From Pseudomonas solani (GTDB lineage Bacteria; Pseudomonadota; Gammaproteobacteria; Pseudomonadales; Pseudomonadaceae), in NCBI RefSeq assembly GCF_026072635.1, contig NZ_AP023081.1:6134501-6198500 (forward strand): a stretch of DNA of 64,000 bases. The letters run 5' to 3'. Numbering within the stretch: the first letter of the stretch is position 1; each line of letters opens with the position of its first letter. Positions 7,818-15,659 of the stretch are shown here, one piece after another. Under the pieces are notes generated by a model. It worked only from the letters and a program-made list of their open reading frames with translations, was not told the origin of the DNA and did not search any database. A program made the translations under genes and the position numbers.

Positions 7818-8327
7818 TCACACCGCGCTATGGGTGGCGAGGTTGCGGTACTGCCCCTTGAAATACAGCAGTGGCTGCGTGGCCGCGGCATCCGGCAGGC
7901 TCAACGCCTTCACTTCACCGATCACGATCAGGTGGTCGCCGGCGGCGTGTTCGGCATGAATCTCGCAATCCAGCCAGTGCAGGCTGCCCGCAATGATGGG
8001 GTTGCCCAGCGGCGACGCTTTCCAGTCGATTCCATGCCATTTGTCGGTGCCCTTGCGGGCGAACTGGTTGGAAATCGTCACCTGCTCACCCGAGAGGATG
8101 TTGACCAGGAAGCGGCCGGCCTGGCGGATTCTGGGGTAGCTGGCCGAACTGCACATGACGCTGAACGACACCAGCGGTGGGCTCATCGACACGCTGTAGA
8201 ACGACTGGCAGGTGAAGCCGACCGGCTCGCCATCGTGATGCGAGGTGATCACCGTGATACCGGATGCGTAATGCCCGAGCGCTTCGCGAAAGCGGCAGGG
8301 CTCGATGGACGTACGAGGGAGTGACAT
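7818..8327 (-). CDS. Flavin reductase-domain protein
   Basis: The 169-residue protein has the FMN-binding flavin reductase fold: an N-terminal ALGHYASGITVIT segment, the VGFTCQSF loop, SPPLVSF and the later GRFLVNIL. Such proteins make reduced FMN for partner monooxygenases. It is the third gene of a leftward set after mesX and mesD, with about 100 bases between it and mesD. MesX is thought to need oxygen, so this enzyme may supply reduced flavin to it; that link is inference. The length is normal for the family. Confidence 0.8.
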   Translation of the reverse strand: MSLPRTSIEPCRFREALGHYASGITVITSHHDGEPVGFTCQSFYSVSMSPPLVSFSVMCSSASYPRIRQAGRFLVNILSGEQVTISNQFARKGTDKWHGIDWKASPLGNPIIAGSLHWLDCEIHAEHAAGDHLIVIGEVKALSLPDAAATQPLLYFKGQYRNLATHSAV

Positions 8328-8429
8328 GGCAGGTCCTGGACAGTGGGTGCAGCTCGGAGGTGCAAAGGAGGGTTTGAGCGGCGACGGGCTTCAGCCCTCC
8401 CCTGCACCGCGTCCGAATTCAATTCGGCA

Positions 8430-9458
8430 CTAGGCCAGGAGTTCCCTGCGGACGATGTCTGCGCCGGCACTCAGGGCATTGAGCTTGCCCCGTGCAACCC
8501 GACGGGACAGGGGCGCCATGCCGCAGTTGGTGCACGGGCAAAGCTTGTCGGCATCGACGAACTGCAGGGCTTTGCGCAAGGTGTCGGCGACCTGCTCCGG
8601 GGTTTCGATACTGTCGGATGCCACGTCGATGGCCCCCACCATCACCTTCTTGCCCCGCACGAGTTCCAGCAGCTCCATGGGCACGCGGGAGTTCTGGCAT
8701 TCCAGCGAAATGATGTCGAGGCTGGACGCTTGCAGCTTGGGAAAGATCTCTTCGTATTGCCGCCACTCCGACCCGAGGGTTTTCTTCCAGTCGGTATTGG
8801 CCTTGATACCGTAGCCGTAGCAGATGTGCACGGCGGTTTCGCACTTGAGCCCTTCGACAGCGCGCTCCAGGGCAGCGATGCCCCAGTCATTCACCTCATC
8901 GAAGAATACGTTGAAGGCGGGCTCGTCGAACTGAATGATATCGACGCCGGCAGCCTCCAGCTCCTTGGCTTCCTGGTTGAGGATCTTGGCGAACTCCCAG
9001 GCCAGTTTTTCGCGGCTTTTGTAGTGGGCGTCGTACAGCGTGTCGATCATCGTCATGGGGCCTGGCAGCGCCCACTTGATGGGTTGCTGGGTCTGCTGAC
9101 GCAGGAACTTGGCATCTTCCAAGAAGACCGGCTTCTGCCGGCTTACAGCGCCCACGACCGTCGGCACGCTGGCGTCGTAGCGATCACGGATTCGAACCGT
9201 CTCGCGCTTCTCGAAATCAACGCCGTCGAGGTGCTCGATGAAGGTGGTGACGAAGTGCTGACGCGACTGCTCGCCATCACTGACGATGTCGATTCCGGCC
9301 TGTTGTTGTTCCTGCAACGACAGGCGCAGCGCATCCTGCTTGCCTTCGATCAACGCCTCGTCCTGCAACTTCCAGGGGGACCACAGCGTCTCGGGCTGTG
9401 CCAGCCAGGAGGGTTTGGGCAAGCTGCCGGCAGTCGACGTGGGGAGTAATTTTTTCAC
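8430..9458 (-). CDS. mesD: Core methionine synthase, MesD type
   Basis: The 342-residue protein corresponds to the catalytic C-terminal half of MetE. Metal-ligand motifs are present: VHICYG (His and Cys), SLECQ (Glu) and CTNCGM (Cys). It lacks the N-terminal folate-binding half, so it belongs to the short methionine synthases. The partner DUF1852 gene directly upstream marks it as MesD, which forms methionine from homocysteine with MesX. I place the start at a GTG (9458) preceded by AAGG; an in-frame ATG further up has no signal. It lies 26 bases after mesX, which suggests an operon. Confidence 0.85.
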   Translation of the reverse strand: MKKLLPTSTAGSLPKPSWLAQPETLWSPWKLQDEALIEGKQDALRLSLQEQQQAGIDIVSDGEQSRQHFVTTFIEHLDGVDFEKRETVRIRDRYDASVPTVVGAVSRQKPVFLEDAKFLRQQTQQPIKWALPGPMTMIDTLYDAHYKSREKLAWEFAKILNQEAKELEAAGVDIIQFDEPAFNVFFDEVNDWGIAALERAVEGLKCETAVHICYGYGIKANTDWKKTLGSEWRQYEEIFPKLQASSLDIISLECQNSRVPMELLELVRGKKVMVGAIDVASDSIETPEQVADTLRKALQFVDADKLCPCTNCGMAPLSRRVARGKLNALSAGADIVRRELLA

Positions 9459-9484
9459 GATGGATGACCTTGTAGGTTGATGAG

Positions 9485-10468
9485 TCAAAGAGCGCAGCCG
9501 GCGGACCACCGCTGAAGAATGCTGTGGTACGGCTTGATGAAGTGCTCTTCGACGAACTTCCCTTGTTCGATAGCCAGCCGGCTGCGCTCTTCCCGGTCGT
9601 AGACAATCCGGGTCAGCGAGTAGTCCTCGTGCTTCAGGCTCGGCTGATAGGATTTGCCCGCCGCAGAGTTCGCGTTGTAGATCTCGGGCCGGTAGATCTT
9701 CTGGAAGGTATCCATCGTGCTGATGGTGCTGATCAGTTCAAGGTTGGTGTAGTCACCCAGCAGGTCGCCGGCAAAGTAGAAGGCCAACGGCGCCACGCTG
9801 TTCGGCGGCATGAAGTAGCGCACCTTGAGGCCCATCTTCTGGAAGTACTCATCCGTCAGGGAGTACTCATCCTGCAGGTATTCGAAGCCCAGTACGGGGT
9901 GCTGGTTTTCAGTGCGGTGGTAGGTCCGGCTGCTCGAAACGCTCAGGCAGATGACCGGCAATTTCTTGAAGTGCGCCTTGTACGCATCCGAATTCACGAA
10001 GCACTTGAACAGCTTCCCGTGCAGCCCGCCAAAATCGTCTGGCGTGCTGAAGCCGGGCTGACTCTTGTTGTGTTCCAGCAGCAGTACGCTGAAGTCATAG
10101 TCGCGCACGTAGGAAGAGAAGTTATTCCCCACGATGCCTTCGATACGCTCGCCGGTCTTGCGGTCGACGATATTGGTTTTCAATATCTCGATCAGCGGCA
10201 GCGCATTGTCGCTGCCCGCCACATCGATATTCATTTCAACGGAAATGATTTCCAGCTCGACGGCATAACGATCGCCCTTGGGGTTGTCCCAATGCGCCAG
10301 GGCATTGAAACGGTTGTCGATCATTTTCAACGCGTTGCGCAGGTTCTCCTGGCGGCTCTCGCCCCTGGCCAGGTTGGCGAAATTGGTGGTGATCCGCGTG
10401 TTCTCGGAGGGGTGGTAATGCTCGTCGAAACGAATGCTTTTAATGGCAAAGGTGAAGTCGTTGTTCAT
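9485..10468 (-). CDS. mesX: DUF1852 protein, MesX
   Basis: The 327-residue protein begins MNNDFTFAIKSIRFDEHY and matches the DUF1852 family over its full length. Known members (MesX) are required, with oxygen, for methionine synthesis by MesD; the chemistry and methyl donor are unsettled. No membrane segments or signal peptide are visible. It is the first gene of a leftward operon with mesD and a flavin reductase. The ATG at 10468 fits the conserved start, although the ribosome binding site is weak. Confidence 0.85.
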   Translation of the reverse strand: MNNDFTFAIKSIRFDEHYHPSENTRITTNFANLARGESRQENLRNALKMIDNRFNALAHWDNPKGDRYAVELEIISVEMNIDVAGSDNALPLIEILKTNIVDRKTGERIEGIVGNNFSSYVRDYDFSVLLLEHNKSQPGFSTPDDFGGLHGKLFKCFVNSDAYKAHFKKLPVICLSVSSSRTYHRTENQHPVLGFEYLQDEYSLTDEYFQKMGLKVRYFMPPNSVAPLAFYFAGDLLGDYTNLELISTISTMDTFQKIYRPEIYNANSAAGKSYQPSLKHEDYSLTRIVYDREERSRLAIEQGKFVEEHFIKPYHSILQRWSAGCAL

Positions 10469-10877
10469 CGCAATCCGGCACCTGAATACGTGAGAGAAAC
10501 CTGAGTCTGCTCTGTACTTGCACAGCACTTTTCAGCTTTCTTCTGGTTGTTTCCGCTCAGCGATATTTAGATTCACTGAAAGTAAAACCATTCTATGCAG
10601 CGCCATTAATTGATTGAAAATGAAATGATCTCAGCGGGTCATTAGTCACGCTCATGACGTCATCCACGGGTTTTAACGGCCGGATGATCAGGCTCTGGAA
10701 TGCCCACTGCCCCTGTAGAGAAAAAGCGATAGGCGGGCAGGACTCCGAAAGCGACCAGGCCGGCATCAGTGGGAGTTCTTGCAGCTGATGACGCTGACGC
10801 AGCGGCCCACTGCGTCGCGCTGGAAGGCGTTTATTGCTAGGCTGCGCCAACCTGCCTCCAGCTCCCTAGGAGCCCCC
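10469..10877. other. AT-richer intergenic region upstream of mesX and the sensor kinase
   Basis: This 409-base region separates two divergent genes. The part at 10540-10640 is clearly richer in A and T than the surroundings and probably holds the mesX promoter. I looked for a SAM riboswitch or an exact MetR site (TGAA-N5-TTCA) and found neither. A possible promoter element (TATTGCTAGGCT, near 10838) lies before the kinase start. Confidence 0.4.
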
Positions 10878-12716
10878 ATGCCCTCCCCGCATCCCACCGC
10901 CTCGGCGGAGCCTTCTTCGGCCGTTTCCGGCAGCTCGGGGAATGACCTTTCCGACATCGAACTTCTGCACCAGATCAGCATCGCCCTGATTGGCGAGCAG
11001 GATCGCGAAGCGCTCTACGGCAAGATCGTCGACGCGGCAGTGACCATCACCGGCTCGCAGTTCGGGACGATGCAGCGGCTTTGCCCTGATGGCCACAGCT
11101 CAGGGCACGGGGGTGAACTCCAGCTTCTGTGCTCACGCGGGCTGCCGCCCGAGGCAGTTGGCTTTTGGCAATGGGTGAGCCCCAACGCCTACAGCAGCTG
11201 CACCATGGCGCTGAAGCTCGGCGAGCGGGCGGTGATCCCCGACTTCGAGCAATGGGACGCCATCGCCGGCACCGAAGACCTGCTCGCCTTCCGTCGCACC
11301 GGCATCCGCTCCGCCCAGACAACGCCACTGATTTCACGCAGCGGCAACCTGCTGGGGATGATCTCCACGCACTGGCGAGAGCCCCACGAGCCCTCGCAGC
11401 GGGACCGGCGCCTGCTCGACATCCTGGCGCGGCAGGCGGCCGACCTGCTGGAGCGCACGATAGCCGAGGAGGCCTTGCGCCAGGCCGAGGTCGACCTACG
11501 CGGCCTCAACGAGACGCTGGAGCAGCGCGTGGCCGAGCGTACGGCCGAGCTGATGCATGCCGAGGAAAAGCTCCGCCAGTCCCAGAAAATGGAAGCGGTC
11601 GGCCAACTGACCGGTGGCCTCGCCCACGACTTCAACAACCTGCTGGCGGGGATCGCAGGCTCCCTGGAGCTGATGGGCAAGCGCATTGGCCAGGGCCGCG
11701 TCAACGACATCGACAAGTACATGGCGATGGCACAGAGCGCCACCAAGCGCGCCGCAGCGCTGACCCACCGGCTGCTCGCCTTCTCGCGCCGGCAGACGCT
11801 GGAGCCCCGCCCCACCAATGTGAACGCACTGGTGCATGGGATGACGGAGCTGATCAACCGCACCGTGGGGCCCGCCATCCAGCTTGAAACGCGAAACGCC
11901 CCGGAGCTGTGGCCGGCGTTCGTCGACGCCAGCCAACTGGAGAACGCCCTGCTCAACCTGTGCATCAACGCCCGCGACGCCATGCCGAATGGCGGCTGCA
12001 TCACCCTCAGGACGGCCAACCTGGCGCTGGACCACGAGGCGGCCCAGGTCCACGACATGCCGGAGGGGTATTACCTCAGCCTGTGCGTGAGCGACACAGG
12101 CACCGGCATGACGCCCGATGTGATGGCCCATGCCTTCGAGCCCTTCTTCACCACCAAGCCCATCGGCCAGGGCACCGGGCTGGGGCTTTCGATGATCTAC
12201 GGCTTCGCCCAGCAATCCGGTGGACAGGTGCGCATCAGCTCCACGGTGGGTGAAGGCACCCGGGTGGTGATCTACCTGCCCCGCCACGACGGCGACGCCC
12301 CCGATGATGAGCATGCGCCCTGCGTAACCGACACGGCGATCACGCAGCACGGCGAGACGGTGCTGCTGGTGGACGACGAGCCGGCGGTACGCATGCTGAT
12401 GGCCGATGTGCTGAACGAGCTCGGCTACACGGTGATCGAGGCGGCCGACGGCGCTGCCGGGCTGAAGCTGCTGCGCTCCGATGTGCTGATCGACCTGCTG
12501 ATCACAGACGTGGGCCTGCCCGGCGGCATGAACGGGCGGCAGATGGCCGATGCCGGCCGCGAGCTTCGCCCCGGTCTCAAGACCCTGTTCATCACCGGCT
12601 ACGCCGAGAGCGTATTCACCGGCAATACCCCGCTGCAGCCGGCCATGCACGTGCTGACGAAGCCCTTTTCCGTGGATGCCCTCGGCAGCCGGGTGCGCGA
12701 GCTGCTGGCGCTTTAG
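10878..12716 (+). CDS. Hybrid sensor histidine kinase (GAF-HisKA-HATPase-REC)
   Basis: The 612-residue protein starts at an ATG preceded by TAGGAG; the frame is open to 10779 but lacks a start signal there. A GAF domain (about 28-195) precedes a coiled coil (about 215-245). The phospho-acceptor motif GGLAHDFNNLL has its His near residue 249. ATP-binding boxes follow (NLCINARDAM, SDTGTGM, GTGLGLSM), then a receiver domain with Asp near 544 (LLITDVGLPGG). There are no membrane segments, so it is a cytosolic sensor, possibly of a ligand or redox signal through GAF. Its C-terminal half is a close paralog of the kinase at 15660-18227. No partner output regulator is adjacent. Confidence 0.9.
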   Translation: MPSPHPTASAEPSSAVSGSSGNDLSDIELLHQISIALIGEQDREALYGKIVDAAVTITGSQFGTMQRLCPDGHSSGHGGELQLLCSRGLPPEAVGFWQWVSPNAYSSCTMALKLGERAVIPDFEQWDAIAGTEDLLAFRRTGIRSAQTTPLISRSGNLLGMISTHWREPHEPSQRDRRLLDILARQAADLLERTIAEEALRQAEVDLRGLNETLEQRVAERTAELMHAEEKLRQSQKMEAVGQLTGGLAHDFNNLLAGIAGSLELMGKRIGQGRVNDIDKYMAMAQSATKRAAALTHRLLAFSRRQTLEPRPTNVNALVHGMTELINRTVGPAIQLETRNAPELWPAFVDASQLENALLNLCINARDAMPNGGCITLRTANLALDHEAAQVHDMPEGYYLSLCVSDTGTGMTPDVMAHAFEPFFTTKPIGQGTGLGLSMIYGFAQQSGGQVRISSTVGEGTRVVIYLPRHDGDAPDDEHAPCVTDTAITQHGETVLLVDDEPAVRMLMADVLNELGYTVIEAADGAAGLKLLRSDVLIDLLITDVGLPGGMNGRQMADAGRELRPGLKTLFITGYAESVFTGNTPLQPAMHVLTKPFSVDALGSRVRELLAL

Positions 12717-12848
12717 CGGCCCCGTTCCGCCGCGCAAGGGCGCTGCCCAGGGCGATTGGAATCGCCCCGGCCTGGGCCGCAGTAACCCATGGAATACCGA
12801 CACGGCCGCGCCGCATAATCAGCCGCACCGCTTCCAGAACCCCATGAG

Positions 12849-14053
12849 ATGACACCGCCTGCGCACCGCGACCCGACGCCCTGGGCCGTCTTCCTGATCT
12901 TCCTGCGCCTCGGGCTCACCAGCTTCGGTGGGCCGGTGGCGCACCTGGCCTATTTCCGTGACGAGTTCGTCACGCGCCGGCGCTGGCTGAGCGAGCGCAG
13001 CTATGCCGACCTGTTGGCGCTTTGCCAGTTTTTGCCCGGGCCGGCCAGCAGCCAGGTGGGCATGGCGCTGGGGCTCGGCCGTTGCGGCTACCTCGGCGCA
13101 CTGGCGGCCTGGGTGGGCTTCACCCTGCCATCGGCGGTGCTGCTGATGCTGCTTGCCCTGGGCATCACGGAGCATGGCGATGCCATTCCCGAGGGTGCCG
13201 TGCACGGGCTGAAAGTGGTGGCGGTGGCCGTGGTGGCACAGGCGGTGTGGGGCATGGGACGCAACCTGTGCCCGGACGCGCCGCGCGTGGCGATCATGGC
13301 CGTGGCGGCGGGGCTCGCCTTGCTGGCGCCCCTGCCTGGAGCCAGGTGGCGATCATGCTCGGCGCCGCGGTGCTGGGGCTGCTGGTGTTCCGCCCGCCCC
13401 CGGGTGCCGCCCATGACCCGCTGCCGATCCGCATCGGCAAGCGCTCCGCCGTGCTGTGGCTGGGGTTGTTCTTCGCCCTGCTGGTGGCCTTGCCGCTGTT
13501 GAGCCGGCTCTACCCTGCCCCCTGGCTGGCCATCATCGACGCCTTCTACCGCAGCGGTGCCCTGGTGTTCGGCGGCGGCCATCTGGTGCTGCCGGTGCTG
13601 CACAACGAGGTGGTGCCGCCGGGCTGGGTCAGCGAGACAACCTTCGTGGCCGGCTATGGGGCCGCGCAGGCGGTTCCGGGGCCGCTGTTCACCTTCGCGG
13701 CATTCCTGGGCGCGGCCATGAGCCACTTCCCGTCGCCCTGGGTGGGCGGGCTGGTTTGCCTGGCGGCGATCTTCCTCCCTGCCTTCCTGCTGGTGGCCGG
13801 CACGCTGCCGTTCTGGGAGCAGGTGCGCCACAGCACCCGCATGCAGGCGGCGATGATGGGCCTCAACGCCGCCGTGGTCGGCCTGCTGCTGGCCGCTCTC
13901 TACGACCCGGTATGGACCAGCGCCATCCACCAACCGGCGGACCTCGCCCTGGCACTGCCCGCGCTACTGGCGTTGACGTGGCTGAAGCTGCCGCCCTGGC
14001 TGGTGGTGATCGCCAGCAGCGCGGCGGGTTGGGCGTTGTCGGTGGTGGGCTGA
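12849..14053 (+). pseudogene. chrA: Chromate transporter ChrA with internal frameshift
   Basis: The gene encodes a two-domain ChrA-type transporter that would export chromate. The N-terminal half (SFGGPVAHLAYFRDEFV, CQFLPGPASSQVGM) is read in one frame to about 13335. The C-terminal half (GALVFGGGHLVLPVL, GAAQAVPGPLFTFAAFLG) continues in the -1 frame to 14053. The total of 1205 bases is one short of a 401-codon gene, so a single-base deletion near 13336 explains the break. No slippery heptamer is seen there, so programmed shifting is unlikely. It is either a recent pseudogene or a sequencing error; codon use on both sides looks intact. Confidence 0.8.
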
Positions 14054-14288
14054 CGGTCGCGTTTCACATCCCGCCTGGGTGCTCGAACGGAGCTCCGTTG
14101 GTGCACAGGAAGAGCGCTGTCCACCCTACGAAAGCCACTCCGCAGCCATGCCTGGATGTAGGGTGGATGTCGCTTTTTACATCCACCAAGCGCGCTTGAC
14201 CGGGGCTCCGTTGGTGGACAAAAAAGCGTTGTCCACCCGAAAAGCAGCTCCGCAGTCTTGGGCTTCGGCCTATAGGGCTGGTCGCGGT
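14054..14288. repeat. Intergenic hairpin repeats
   Basis: The stretch holds a GTAGGGTGGATGTCG...CATCCACC hairpin (about 14158-14188) and two partial copies (near 14111-14130 and 14213-14240), plus the recurring GGAGCTCCGTTGGTG / GGGGCTCCGTTGGTG string. No gene is supported here. Confidence 0.6.
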
Positions 14289-14759
14289 TCAGGCCGCGTG
14301 GCGTTGCAGATCCTGCTTCATGGATTTCTTCAGCGCTTCCATCTCGGCTCCCAGCTCGGCCAGTTTCTGCTTGCCCAGCAGCTTGGCGGCCTTGGGGAAC
14401 ATCTCGGTTTCCTCTTCCTCGATGTGGTGCTCCAGCAGCTCCTTGAGCACCTTGGCGCGGCCGGCGAATTCGAGGGAAGACGGCGAGGTCTGCTTGAGGT
14501 CCGGCAGTACCAGGGAATCGACCGTGCGGTGCTCCTCCTTGGCCTCGGCCGACATGATGGTCTCGTCCTTGCCGCCGGCGGCTTTGAAGGCCGGATAGAA
14601 AATCTGTTCTTCGAGGGTGGTGTGCACCAGCAGCTCCACCTCGATCTTGCGCAGCAGCTCGGTGCGCGTCTTCACCCCGCGCTCCGTGGTGCTGCCGAGT
14701 CGTTCGAGAAGGGCTTTCACGGTGACGTGGTCCTGCTTGAGCAGTTCGATCGCATTCAT
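14289..14759 (-). CDS. Hemerythrin HHE-domain protein
   Basis: The 156-residue helical protein has the iron-ligand pattern of bacterial hemerythrins: QDHVTVK, HTTLEEQIFYP, EEHRTV and HHIEEEE. It probably binds a di-iron centre and has a role in oxygen, NO or iron handling in the cytosol. I chose the ATG at 14759 because GAGG lies 8 bases upstream; the ATG two codons earlier overlaps that signal. It stands alone on the minus strand between repeats and a GNAT gene. Confidence 0.85.
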   Translation of the reverse strand: MNAIELLKQDHVTVKALLERLGSTTERGVKTRTELLRKIEVELLVHTTLEEQIFYPAFKAAGGKDETIMSAEAKEEHRTVDSLVLPDLKQTSPSSLEFAGRAKVLKELLEHHIEEEETEMFPKAAKLLGKQKLAELGAEMEALKKSMKQDLQRHAA

Positions 14760-14912
14760 GGTCATGTCCTCATCGGTTGTGGAGGCCGGTTCATGCCGGC
14801 GCCTCTCATAAGAACTGACGCGTGTGCCCTCGGCTTGTTCAAGGTGTTTGCAGGGCCGGGGAAGTTGGATTGGCATCGCGCCCACCCGGTTGGCGTCCGG
14901 CCAGGAGCGGTA

Positions 14913-15464
14913 CTACTGGTTCGAACAGCGCTTCGTCATGGTGATGTACGAGAAAGACTGGCCATCGATATTGAACATCTGCGGCACCTCTCCCACCTGG
15001 ATGAAGCCTGCCTGCCGGTAGAGGGCAATGGCTGCTGCATTGCTGCCAAGCACTTGCAGGTCGATCCACTCCAGCAGGGCCGTGGATGCAGCCCATCGCC
15101 CAGCCTGCTCGATCAGCAAAGCGCCCAACCCACGGCGTCGGTGGGCACAGTGCACACCCATGCCCAGCAGGCAGCGATGAGTCGCGTAGCGCTCGGCGTG
15201 GCTGCGGAGGTCGATGTGCCCGGCGATCTGCCCATCCTCGGCTCGCGCGACCCAGGCCCGGCGCCAACCGGGCTCGCCGAGCGCTATCTCCAAGCCAGCG
15301 CGGAACGCCGCTTTCCGCTCAGGCGGGTAGGAAGAAGCGCTACGCGACAAAGGCTGGAAATAGCCGACTTCCGGCGAGCCGTTCTCGCGCAGGTGATCGT
15401 CGAGATAGGCCATGAACGCATCGAAGTCGGCAGGTGAAACAGCGTTTATGGAGTATGTCTGCAT
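14913..15464 (-). CDS. GNAT family N-acetyltransferase
   Basis: The 183-residue protein has the acetyl-CoA loop (about residues 100-120, MGVHCAHRRRGLGALLIEQA), a later NAAAIALYRQAGFIQVGEV motif and a C-terminal strand, in GNAT order. The substrate is unknown. It starts at ATG 15464. It lies upstream of the hemerythrin gene on the same strand with a gap of about 150 bases, so it may form a separate unit. Confidence 0.8.
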   Translation of the reverse strand: MQTYSINAVSPADFDAFMAYLDDHLRENGSPEVGYFQPLSRSASSYPPERKAAFRAGLEIALGEPGWRRAWVARAEDGQIAGHIDLRSHAERYATHRCLLGMGVHCAHRRRGLGALLIEQAGRWAASTALLEWIDLQVLGSNAAAIALYRQAGFIQVGEVPQMFNIDGQSFSYITMTKRCSNQ

Positions 15465-15659
15465 GAATGAACCGCCTGTTGGCCAAGGTGTTTCAAGAGT
15501 GCCGGCTGCCGGGGTGTTTTGATTGACCAGCGGCTAAAACCATTCGATATGCAGCTATCCATCAGCCGCAGCGTTTTTTACACAGCCAGGGCCGCAAGCA
15601 GCCTGCTGTGATCCCCGGCGTTCAACCAGAAGAAGTACCACAGCCCCAGGGTGCTTTGA

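Noticed and set aside
10469..10780. SAM riboswitch or MetR site upstream of mesX
   Set aside because: No SAM-riboswitch features and no exact TGAA-N5-TTCA site were found.
13320..13350. Programmed -1 frameshift in chrA
   Set aside because: No slippery heptamer is present, and the gene is simply one base short of a full frame.
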